NCBI GenBank assembly: GCA_001778355.1
Contig: MFGS01000191.1
Location: 6,111 to 19,266 of the forward strand
Reading direction: 5' to 3'
Origin: Candidatus Firestonebacteria bacterium RIFOXYA2_FULL_40_8
GTDB lineage: Bacteria > Oederibacteriota > D2-FULL-39-29
Length of the DNA stretch: 13,156 nt
Both the position numbers and the translations under genes were made by a program. This document shows positions 6,284 through 12,444 of this stretch, piece by piece. Below the pieces are notes generated by a model. That model saw only the letters and a program-made list of their open reading frames with translations. It had not been told where the DNA came from and searched no databases. How positions within the stretch are numbered: the stretch's first letter is position 1; every line of letters starts with the position of its first letter.

Positions 6284-6311
6284 TGTCATCCTGAACTAGA
6301 TTCAGGATCCA
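6284..6311 (+). repeat. TGTCAT...ATCCA palindrome, upstream copy
   Basis: ATCCTGAA (6288-6295) and TTCAGGAT (6301-6308) form a perfect 8-base-pair stem around CTAGA, framed by TGTC and CCA. A relative with the same frame but a different stem lies at 6929-6957. The two bracket the membrane-protein gene in the same orientation. This copy lies 15 bases before that gene's Shine-Dalgarno. Confidence 0.6.
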
Positions 6312-6336
6312 GTGTCTTTGTGTTTTGGGGAGAATT

Positions 6337-6924
6337 ATGCAGACAGAGGGGAAGATTCAAAGTACTCCGAGAATATATTTGCAAACAGCATTGACTATAA
6401 TGCGCAGCCCATTTTTCTTGATTGTGTGCACATTGATGATAATCAGTTTTATCTTTATCTCGCCTAAAGAAATACTTATGGCATTTGCAACTCGGGTTTT
6501 GCTTTTTTTTAGCAATTTGCCGGGAATAGTAGTAACGGGGTTAACTTCTAACGAACTGATGGTTGTGATGGTACTAGTAGCCATTTCATTGTCTTATTAT
6601 TCTCTACATATAGAAAAACCGAGAACTCTTCTAATAATAGGTATTGCGAATACATTGATAGGTGCTGATATCTTTTTTGTGAGATTGACGTTATGGGCCT
6701 TTTTACCATTTGCGTTAAGTTTTTACCCTCTATTGAAATATGCAAATTTTGATGAATTCGGAGCAATAAATAAAAAAATAGGGATTAAACAGCAGATCCC
6801 TTTAACAATTCTGGTTTTAATAATACTTTTTGATTTAGCTGTGTACAGTTGTCTGCCGGGTAAGATATTTTATACGAAAAATACAAAAGTAGAAAATGTT
6901 ACGAGAGTAAATACGAACAAGTGA
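6337..6924 (+). CDS. Small polytopic inner-membrane protein of unknown function (195 aa)
   Basis: I do not recognise the family. The frame can be extended to a TTG at 6325, but GGGGAG (6327-6332) is an obvious Shine-Dalgarno for ATG 6337, so I start there. Hydrophobic segments suggest about six membrane spans, near residues 25-43, 47-69, 74-90, 97-114, 117-134 and 154-172. A short soluble N-terminus (1-22) and a polar C-terminal tail (175-195, Lys/Asn/Thr-rich) flank them. A hydrophilic loop at 135-152 carries NFDEFGAINKK. No catalytic motif stands out. Codon use is AT-rich, like the orphan at 347 and unlike the sugar genes. The gene is bracketed by related TGTCAT...ATCCA palindromes, so it may be a separately acquired unit rather than part of the sugar pathway. 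A polymer-export role is possible but unsupported. Confidence 0.7.
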   Translation: MQTEGKIQSTPRIYLQTALTIMRSPFFLIVCTLMIISFIFISPKEILMAFATRVLLFFSNLPGIVVTGLTSNELMVVMVLVAISLSYYSLHIEKPRTLLIIGIANTLIGADIFFVRLTLWAFLPFALSFYPLLKYANFDEFGAINKKIGIKQQIPLTILVLIILFDLAVYSCLPGKIFYTKNTKVENVTRVNTNK

Positions 6925-6928
6925 AGTC

Positions 6929-6957
6929 TGTCATTCCGTACTGAGATACGGAATCCA
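6929..6957 (+). repeat. TGTCAT...ATCCA palindrome, downstream copy
   Basis: ATTCCGTA (6933-6940) and TACGGAAT (6947-6954) form a perfect 8-base-pair stem around CTGAGA, within the frame TGTCAT...ATCCA. It begins four bases after the membrane-protein stop and ends shortly before the next gene's ribosome-binding site. It shares frame and loop character with 6284-6311. Confidence 0.6.
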
Positions 6958-6986
6958 TTTTCTATTAATAACAAGGGAGATATATT

Positions 6987-7763
6987 ATGAAAAACAAATG
7001 GAGTAAAGTTGTACTTTGCATGCTGTTTCTTGTGATGGGGAATGTTTTTGCGGCGGATGATGAGGATGAAGGGAATAATCTTGTAAAGGTCCTGCCCTGG
7101 GTGGGAAAACCCTCAAAAGACATGCCCAAGAAAATTATTCTGGGAAAAGAAAGTTTAATCGTTGCTATTGGGGACTCCATTACCATGCAGGGCGGGTATC
7201 TCAGGGATTGTGACGCGGCGCTCATTGGTCTTTATTCTGATCTGCAAATTCCCATTATAAAAAATGCGGGGATCAGCGGTCAGAAAGCGGAGAACTTTAT
7301 TTTAAGGTTCCAGAAAGATGTTATAGACCGTAAACCGGCTGTTGTGACCATAAACGTGGGGATTAATGATGTCTGGCACAGGTTAAAAGCCCCTCATGAC
7401 GAGAAAGTGCTGGCAGCGTATAAAGAAAACGTCGAGAAGATGGTGGAAATGGCGCAAAAAAATAATATTAAGGTCCTTCTTCTTACCCCGACGGTCTTTA
7501 ATGAAGACCCCGGTACGGAAGGCAATAAACGCCTGCTTTTATATTGTGATGCAATGAAGAGTATTGCCAAAAAGAAACAATGCATTCTTGTGGATTTGCA
7601 TTCTATGTTTTTAGAAGCTCTCAAACACAAACCGGCCGGTGCAAAAGACTACTGGCTTACAAAAGACGGTGTGCATATGAAACCGCTGGGTGATGCTATC
7701 ATGGCCATAGGTGTCCTCCGGGGACTTGGAGTTTCAGACAAAGAGATTGCGAGTTTAAAATAG
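6987..7763 (+). CDS. Secreted SGNH/GDSL-family hydrolase, paralogue 1
   Basis: This is probably an exported esterase or carbohydrate O-deacetylase. ATG 6987 has AAGGGAG (6973-6979) seven bases upstream. Residues 1-22 are a signal peptide, with likely cleavage after VFA. The four SGNH blocks are complete: GDSIT (62-66, nucleophile Ser64), NAGISGQ (93-99, oxyanion glycine), GIND (125-128, Asn127) and the DxxH pair in KDGVHM (Asp227, His230). The conserved N-terminal stretch LPWVG...ESLIVAIGDSI and the length of 258 residues fit single-domain SGNH proteins of the rhamnogalacturonan-acetylesterase and lysophospholipase type. The next gene is a close paralogue. Lying downstream of acetylated-sugar precursor genes makes removal of acetyl groups from surface or environmental polysaccharide attractive, but substrate cannot be read from the sequence. 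Confidence 0.87.
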   Translation: MKNKWSKVVLCMLFLVMGNVFAADDEDEGNNLVKVLPWVGKPSKDMPKKIILGKESLIVAIGDSITMQGGYLRDCDAALIGLYSDLQIPIIKNAGISGQKAENFILRFQKDVIDRKPAVVTINVGINDVWHRLKAPHDEKVLAAYKENVEKMVEMAQKNNIKVLLLTPTVFNEDPGTEGNKRLLLYCDAMKSIAKKKQCILVDLHSMFLEALKHKPAGAKDYWLTKDGVHMKPLGDAIMAIGVLRGLGVSDKEIASLK

Positions 7764-7787
7764 CAAAACATTTATCGTTGTTTTAAA

Positions 7788-7892
7788 TATAATGCCACAT
7801 TAGTGTAGCATCCACCTGGGTGGATTTCGTAAAGAGTTATGGTCTGATATTTAAGCTTTTCTCAACCCGTAACTCGTAACCCGCTACTCGTA
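7788..7892 (+). repeat. Half-element: TATAAT motif, palindrome, AAGCTTTT and 7-base array
   Basis: TATAATGCCACATTAGTG (7788-7805) resembles 5011-5030. A perfect hairpin ATCCACC-TG-GGTGGAT (7810-7825) follows, comparable with the TCCGCCTAGGCGGA palindrome at 3664. AAGCTTTT (7853-7860) precedes four forward 7-base units, ACCCGTA, ACTCGTA, ACCCGCT and ACTCGTA (7865-7892). These are the modules of the 3551-3786 element with no inverted left array. The array ends 14 bases before the Shine-Dalgarno of the second SGNH gene. Confidence 0.55.
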
Positions 7893-7917
7893 ACAAAAGT
7901 AATTATGGGAGGATTTA

Positions 7918-8706
7918 ATGAAAAACAAATTGAATAAATTTGTACTTTGCATGCTGTTTCTCGCAGCGGGGAATGTTTTCGGGGCGGAGGCTGTTCCCGC
8001 GGCGCCGGTGGATTTGAAAACGCTTGTGGAGGTACTGCCTTGGGTGGGATCAGCTTCAAAGGATATGCCTGCAAAGATTATTTTGCAGAAAGAAAGTGTG
8101 ATTGTTGCGATAGGGGATTCGATAACAAAACAGGGCGGGTATCTTAAGGATTGTGACGCGGCGCTGGCGGAACTTTATCCTGAACTCAAAATTCCGAAGA
8201 TAGTTAACGCGGGGATAGGCGGGCAGAAAGCTGAGGACCTTGTTAAAAGGTTCGAGAAAGATGTGGTTGAGCTAAAGCCGGATATCGTGACCATCAGTAT
8301 CGGTATAAATGACGTCTGGCACAGGATGAAGGCGGCTCATGATCTTAAAGTGCTTGAGACGTATAAGGAAAACGTTGAAAAAATGGTGGATATGGCGCAG
8401 TCAAATAAAATAAAGGTTATTCTTCTTGCGCCGACAATTATTAATGAAAATAGAGAGTTGGAAAGCAATAAACGGCTGAAATTTTACGTTGACGGGCTAA
8501 AAGCTATTTCTGTTAAGAAAAAATGCGGGTTCGTGGATCTGCGCGGTATGTTCCTTGAAGCGCTCACGCACCAGCCGCCGGAAGTAAAGCGCAACTGGCT
8601 CACAAAAGACGGTGTGCATATGAAACCGCTGGGCGACGCCATCATGGCAGTAGGAGTTCTCCGCGCTTTCGGAGTTTCCGACAAAGAGATAGAAGGATTG
8701 AAATAA
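7918..8706 (+). CDS. Secreted SGNH/GDSL-family hydrolase, paralogue 2
   Basis: This is a tandem duplicate of the preceding gene and is closely similar along its whole length, including the signal peptide (KFVLCMLFL) and the C-terminal KDGVHMKPLGDAIMA. ATG 7918 has GGGAGG (7907-7912) five bases upstream. The catalytic blocks are intact: GDSIT (66-70, Ser68), NAGIGGQ (97-103), GIND (129-132, Asn131), and Asp231 with His234. Cleavage of the signal is likely near VFGAEA (20-25). Compared with its twin it has four extra residues in an Ala/Pro-rich linker after the signal peptide (24-32), replacing the acidic DDEDEG stretch. The largest differences are in 174-200, between the core and the last block, and could change substrate. 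A repeat element lies between the two genes, so they may not share one transcript. Confidence 0.87.
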   Translation: MKNKLNKFVLCMLFLAAGNVFGAEAVPAAPVDLKTLVEVLPWVGSASKDMPAKIILQKESVIVAIGDSITKQGGYLKDCDAALAELYPELKIPKIVNAGIGGQKAEDLVKRFEKDVVELKPDIVTISIGINDVWHRMKAAHDLKVLETYKENVEKMVDMAQSNKIKVILLAPTIINENRELESNKRLKFYVDGLKAISVKKKCGFVDLRGMFLEALTHQPPEVKRNWLTKDGVHMKPLGDAIMAVGVLRAFGVSDKEIEGLK

Positions 8707-8712
8707 CAACAA

Positions 8713-8836
8713 AAAGGGGACAGTTCCGCCTTTATCTAACCTAAAGGCGAGATCTCACCGGAGGTTATACTTCCGGTGGACACGTGTCCTCCTGATTACA
8801 ATAAATAGAAAGGGGATGTCCCTGAAGATATCAGGG
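8713..8836 (+). repeat. Cluster of four adjacent palindromes flanked by GGGGACAGT / GGGGATGTCC motifs
   Basis: Starting six bases after the SGNH stop: AAAAGGGGACAGTTCC; then stem CGCCTTTA/TAAAGGCG (8727-8734 and 8742-8749); GCGAGATCTC shared with 1451; stem CACCGGA/TCCGGTG (8756-8762 and 8772-8778); a perfect 12-base palindrome GGACACGTGTCC (8778-8789); then AAAGGGGATGTCCC; and stem CCCTGA-AGATA-TCAGGG (8820-8836). The last stem ends only 11 bases before the next start codon, so it could affect translation of that gene. The layout resembles REP/BIME-type clusters. Confidence 0.6.
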
Positions 8837-8847
8837 CTGGGGGTTGT

Positions 8848-9681
8848 ATGAGAAAAGTTCTGTTCCTGGTGTTTTGTATTGCTCTTTTGAATCCTGTTTT
8901 TGGAGAAGACACAAAGCCAAAAGTAAATAAAGAGATGGCTAGGTACTCACAAAAAGGCAGAATGCCAAAAGATGCGGTTGAAACAGCTATTTTTGAATGG
9001 ATAGAAACCGCTAATAAAAAGCTGCCTCAGTACATCGTTGACTACTTTGAGGGCGTCAGTAAGGATTATCCGGAAACAGTGGACTATATAGAAGGCAAGA
9101 AAATTACGGAGCAAGATGTTGTTGCTGCGGGTTATAAGGGTGAGCTAAAAGAAGGGAAGATAACTGCTTTAAAAAAATACGATCCGAAAGAAGGATCTTT
9201 TCTTGAAATTGAGTCCCAGTTCGGGAGATCCGGGAACCGCGATGAAAATGAATCAGAGTTGTTTTTGCTCACCAAAGAAAAAACAGTAAAACTTGCAAAA
9301 GCGGGCAGGGGAGAAGATAACTTCAGGCTGTTATATTTAGGAAAGGACTCACCGCTAGTAATAGAAGGGTTGGCATTCAGCGGCGGCAGCGGGTGGGGTA
9401 AGAACTATTTTTACTATGTTGATGATAAGATAAGCAAACCTTTTAAAGTGAGCAATTGGACCAGAGGTGAGTTTCTTCTGAGGGATATAGACGGGTGCGG
9501 GCTTGCCGAAATAATATCCGCAGGCGGCAGGGCCTCGGCAAAAGCAGGCCTGGCTGACGAACTCAAAAAGAAAGGTGTTGAGACCTCCGGTAACTTTATC
9601 AAGCTAAGCCGAAACAGCGTAGCCAAATGGCAAAACGGCAAGTTAGAGCAAGTAGGCGACTACTATTTTTACGAAAATTAA
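8848..9681 (+). CDS. Secreted protein of unknown function with one FG-GAP-like motif (277 aa)
   Basis: Residues 1-19 are a signal peptide (MRKVLFLVFCIALLNPVFG) with likely cleavage before Glu20. ATG 8848 is preceded by GGGGG (8839-8843) at a short four-base spacing, and a stable hairpin (8820-8836) lies immediately upstream, so initiation may be modulated. The mature protein has a charged helical N-terminal part (27-95) and a strand-rich C-terminal part from about 100. LRDIDGCGLAEIIS (211-224) looks like a single FG-GAP/VCBS calcium-type turn (D-x-D-G-x-G-x-x-E-I), and WQNGKLEQVGDYYFYE closes the protein in the way such beta-propeller-like proteins often end. One motif is too few for a propeller. 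The family is not recognised. It leads a tight same-strand run (29, 24 and -4 base spacings) with the next three genes. Confidence 0.75.
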   Translation: MRKVLFLVFCIALLNPVFGEDTKPKVNKEMARYSQKGRMPKDAVETAIFEWIETANKKLPQYIVDYFEGVSKDYPETVDYIEGKKITEQDVVAAGYKGELKEGKITALKKYDPKEGSFLEIESQFGRSGNRDENESELFLLTKEKTVKLAKAGRGEDNFRLLYLGKDSPLVIEGLAFSGGSGWGKNYFYYVDDKISKPFKVSNWTRGEFLLRDIDGCGLAEIISAGGRASAKAGLADELKKKGVETSGNFIKLSRNSVAKWQNGKLEQVGDYYFYEN

Positions 9682-9710
9682 CTGTCTGCAATTGCGGCGG
9701 GTGAGGTTCA

Positions 9711-10370
9711 ATGTTTAACGATGAAAATACTGACCGGGGGTTGCAGTATCTCAGTGAGCCGCCCAGGAAAGTCCCTTTAAGTTTAAAGTTATTTTTACTT
9801 TTCACCAATCAAACGTCCGGGGGACTTTTTCTTCTGGATTTTATGCTTCCGTTTATTTATATCAGCGTTGATAAAGCTCCCGGATTTATGTGGAAAGCGA
9901 TTACCGGTCTTTTTGTTGTTGTGGGGATTTGGCTTTCGGGGTATGGACTGGCTACCGGCCTTAAAAGGATAAACCTGCTTACAAACGGGAGGATGACTTA
10001 TGCTGTTTTGTTGTCCAAAAACCGAAAAGTGGAAAAAGATTCGGACTCGAGAACAACTGTCGTAGATATACTGACTTTTGAATATTCAGCGGCCGGACAA
10101 AAACATCAACTGGTGTACGAAGCCAGGAATGAAAGTACGAAATTGCTTGAGGATGAACAGCGTGAACCGGTTATATACTCAGATGAGGCACCCGGCAAAG
10201 GTCTCCTTCTGGACAGCATGCATGCAAAGATAAATATGAATGAGAACGGCAGTTTCGTATTAAAAACACCGGTGAAAGGCTACATATATCTGCTGGTGGA
10301 CATGCTCTTCCTAGCTGTTTTTATAATAGGTATTCTGTGGATCTACGGAAAGATAAAACTCTTTAATTAA
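9711..10370 (+). CDS. Membrane protein with large soluble loop, possibly DUF3592-like (219 aa)
   Basis: ATG 9711 follows GGGTGAGG (9699-9706), 29 bases after the previous stop. Two membrane spans near residues 36-54 and 62-84 and a third at 190-211 enclose a soluble domain (about 92-188). That domain begins GRMTYAVLL, has a strand TVVDILTFEYSAAGQKHQLVYEA, and ends REPVIYSDEAPGKGLLLDSM. The pattern TM-TM, a G-x-x-x-x-A-x-[VL]-[LI] strand, a Y-like extracytoplasmic beta domain, then 'pVIYs...P..a.lLD' and TM resembles DUF3592-type proteins, whose function is unknown. I offer this only as a resemblance. The Asn/Glu-rich first 20 residues show no signal. Its position in a run of exported proteins suggests an envelope role. 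Confidence 0.72.
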   Translation: MFNDENTDRGLQYLSEPPRKVPLSLKLFLLFTNQTSGGLFLLDFMLPFIYISVDKAPGFMWKAITGLFVVVGIWLSGYGLATGLKRINLLTNGRMTYAVLLSKNRKVEKDSDSRTTVVDILTFEYSAAGQKHQLVYEARNESTKLLEDEQREPVIYSDEAPGKGLLLDSMHAKINMNENGSFVLKTPVKGYIYLLVDMLFLAVFIIGILWIYGKIKLFN

Positions 10371-10394
10371 GCGGGTTGAACAAAGGGGATGATA

Positions 10395-11705
10395 ATGAAG
10401 AAAATAATATTTGCCCCAGCGGTGTTTGCTTTGATATTTGCCGGCGTGATGAACGGTGAAGTAACCCGTAAAGTTACGGAAAAATATCCGGATGGGAAGA
10501 CCAAGTCTATTGTTTATTATAATATTGGAAAGGAAGTCGCGACCGAAGTAGTGGATGAAAAAGGCGCGATGACTGTGAAAGGTAATATTCCTGACGGGAA
10601 GGTGCTGGAGTACGATGAAGCAGGGAAGGTTACCGTAGAAAGGACGTTTAAAGGTAATAAACGTAACGGTTGGGCAAAATATTTTTCTAAGGACGGGTTA
10701 TTGTCTTATGAGGTGAATATAAAGGATAACTTAAGCGATGGAGCGGGCCGGGAGTATTGGGAGGACGGAAAAACGGTAAAATCAGAAGAGACTTTTTCCA
10801 AAGATAAGCTTAACGGACCTAAGAAATTCTTTTCCAAAGACGGGAAGTTATCCTTTGAAATAAATTTTGTTGATAATAAAAAGGACGGAGATATAAATAT
10901 TTATTACAGAAATGGGAAAATAAAGTCAAAGCAGCAGTATAAAAATGATATGAAAGAAGGTTCATTTAAACTCTATTATCTGTCCGGAAAAGTAAGACGG
11001 CAGGGTGAGTATAAAAACGACTTAAAGGATGGAATATTCAAAGAGTATTTTGAGGACGGAAAACCGGCATTTGAGGATTCTTATTCGAGCGGCAGTTATC
11101 TGCAAGGAAAGGCGTTCGATAAGGACGGTAAAAGCGCCGATATATATGAAAGTACGTTGAAAAGCGTTATGGCAGGGGATTTTGATTCAGATTTTGAGAG
11201 ACTCCGTATGGCTTTTACAAAAACAAGTAATTATGATCCGTATAATTCGGATGAAAATAAAGACAGTATGTATAAAGCTTTTAGAAACGAAAAATATGAG
11301 GAAGCCCTCAAGTTAGGCAAGGCAATTCTGGAGAAAGAGTACGTAGATATGGATACGCAAATGGTATGTTCAATGTGCTATATGAAAACAAAAAATGAGG
11401 AGCTTGAGGAGTTTCACCGCCAGGTTTTCTACGGGCTTCTTAACTCCATATTGGATTCCGGGGACGGAAAAACTCCAGAAACGGCGTATCGTGTTATAAA
11501 AGTAAGGGAAGAGTATGTTCTTCTTAGCGAGCAGGGATATAAAGTCCTGAAACAAAGCCTTGTTAAAGCTAAAACCGGTAATTGTGACCTCATGGAAGTA
11601 AAAAACATGGAAACCGGAGAAGAGTCCAAATCGTATTTTAATGTAAAGATAAGTATGGACTACATTCTAAATAAATTCAAAGACCTGAAAGAGACCAAAG
11701 AATGA
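10395..11705 (+). CDS. Secreted MORN-like (YwqK-type) repeat protein fused to a DUF4919 domain
   Basis: Two ATGs are possible, at 10389 and 10395. AAAGGGG ends at 10388, touching the first, so I take 10395 with six-base spacing (436 residues). Residues 1-21 are a signal peptide (MKKIIFAPAVFALIFAGVMNG). Residues 28-246 contain about eight degenerate repeats of roughly 22-25 residues built on '[DN]G...K.YF.DGKL..E..Y.N...', the MORN-variant repeat of YwqK-type proteins. Clear examples start near 91, 115, 140, 164, 188 and 212. Residues 255-430 look like DUF4919: DFERLRMAFTKTSNYDPYNS, EEALKLGKAILEKEYVDMD, LLNSILDSGDGKTPETAYRV, REEYVLLSEQG and a final SYFNV strand. DUF4919 has no assigned activity. 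The YwqK 'antitoxin' label is a database name; secretion makes that role unlikely here. The HAD gene overlaps the end by four bases. Confidence 0.83.
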   Translation: MKKIIFAPAVFALIFAGVMNGEVTRKVTEKYPDGKTKSIVYYNIGKEVATEVVDEKGAMTVKGNIPDGKVLEYDEAGKVTVERTFKGNKRNGWAKYFSKDGLLSYEVNIKDNLSDGAGREYWEDGKTVKSEETFSKDKLNGPKKFFSKDGKLSFEINFVDNKKDGDINIYYRNGKIKSKQQYKNDMKEGSFKLYYLSGKVRRQGEYKNDLKDGIFKEYFEDGKPAFEDSYSSGSYLQGKAFDKDGKSADIYESTLKSVMAGDFDSDFERLRMAFTKTSNYDPYNSDENKDSMYKAFRNEKYEEALKLGKAILEKEYVDMDTQMVCSMCYMKTKNEELEEFHRQVFYGLLNSILDSGDGKTPETAYRVIKVREEYVLLSEQGYKVLKQSLVKAKTGNCDLMEVKNMETGEESKSYFNVKISMDYILNKFKDLKETKE

Positions 11706-12367
11706 ATAATGTGAAATGGAACGATATTGATGCTGTGATATTCGACATGGACGGTGTGTTGACTGATTCTGAACCGCTCATCAATGAGGCGGCTATTACG
11801 GCGCTTAAGGAATACGGGGTATCTGCTAAAGAAGAGGATTTTTTGCCTTTTGTCGGAGCGGGAGATGAAAAGTATATCGCAGGTGTGGCCGAAAAGTACG
11901 GGCTAAAGTACAAATCGGAAATGAAAGCGCGCATGTATGAACTATATTTTGAACTACTGCCTAAAAAGATAAAGTCATTTCCCGGCGTAAAGGAACTTCT
12001 TTCCGCATTAAAAAAAGCGGGTAAGAAAATTGCCGTAGCTTCCTCGGCTGACCGGATAAAGGTGGAAGCTAATCTAAACGGAATAGGCCTGGCTCTCAGT
12101 GTGTTTGATCAGGTGGTTACCGGCGACGACATAACCAGGAAAAAACCCGACCCGGAGATATTTTTGATCGCTGCGAAAAAGTTAAATATTCCTCCTGAAA
12201 AATGCTGTGTGATTGAAGATGCCGTAAACGGCGTAGAAGCCTCAAAAGCCGCCGGTATGAAATGTATTGCGATCACAAACAGTTTCTCATCCGAAAAACT
12301 TTCAGAAAAAAATCCCGACAGGATAGTTAACAGCCTGTTGGAAATTCGGACCACCTTTATCGAATAA
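11702..12367 (+). CDS. HAD-superfamily phosphatase / beta-phosphoglucomutase-like enzyme
   Basis: This is a cytoplasmic haloacid-dehalogenase-fold phosphohydrolase or phosphomutase. All four HAD motifs are intact: FDMDGVLTDSE (14-24; nucleophile Asp15, acid/base Asp17), the serine motif VASSAD (112-117), the lysine in TRKKPDPE (147-148) and the metal-binding aspartate in CCVIEDAVNGVEASKAAGM (Glu172-Asp173). The helical cap between motifs I and II (about 25-92) is of the C1 type. DGVLxDSEP and EDAxxGVEAAxxAGM are typical of the subfamily containing beta-phosphoglucomutase, phosphoglycolate phosphatase and 2-deoxyglucose-6-phosphatase. The length of 221 residues is normal. ATG overlaps the upstream stop (ATGA, 11702-11705), so translation is coupled to the MORN/DUF4919 gene, an odd pairing of a secreted and a cytoplasmic protein. 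Substrate is not predictable. Confidence 0.9.
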   Translation: MNNVKWNDIDAVIFDMDGVLTDSEPLINEAAITALKEYGVSAKEEDFLPFVGAGDEKYIAGVAEKYGLKYKSEMKARMYELYFELLPKKIKSFPGVKELLSALKKAGKKIAVASSADRIKVEANLNGIGLALSVFDQVVTGDDITRKKPDPEIFLIAAKKLNIPPEKCCVIEDAVNGVEASKAAGMKCIAITNSFSSEKLSEKNPDRIVNSLLEIRTTFIE

Positions 12368-12373
12368 TACTGG

Positions 12374-12415
12374 TTTACAGTTGATTAGATTGAATGTATA
12401 ATACATAAATCTAAT
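12374..12415 (+). promoter_or_regulatory. Sigma-70-like promoter with overlapping palindromic operator
   Basis: TTTACA (12374-12379) and TATAAT (12397-12402) are separated by 17 bases, with a start expected near 12409. It is the best promoter in the window. Two nested inverted repeats cover the -10: ATTAGATT (12384-12391) with AATCTAAT (12408-12415), and ATGTAT (12394-12399) with ATACAT (12401-12406). Their centres are half a base apart. A further ATGTAT lies at 12416-12421. The arrangement looks like an operator for a dimeric regulator. As a terminator for the HAD gene it would be AT-rich and lack a T-run. Confidence 0.6.
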
Positions 12416-12444
12416 ATGTATAGTATTTTGTGAGGACGGAAAAG

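Noticed and set aside
6245..6311. Riboswitch or terminator between the epimerase and the membrane protein
   Set aside because: The two stems match dispersed palindrome styles; there is no T-run and no conserved aptamer core that I recognise.
7865..7892. Telomere-like repeats (ACCCGTA resembles telomeric units)
   Set aside because: Only two to four degenerate units, internal to the chromosome and in both orientations; no replicon end.
10395..11705. YwqK toxin-antitoxin antitoxin
   Set aside because: The repeat family carries that database name, but the protein has a signal peptide and a DUF4919 domain, and no toxin partner is adjacent.
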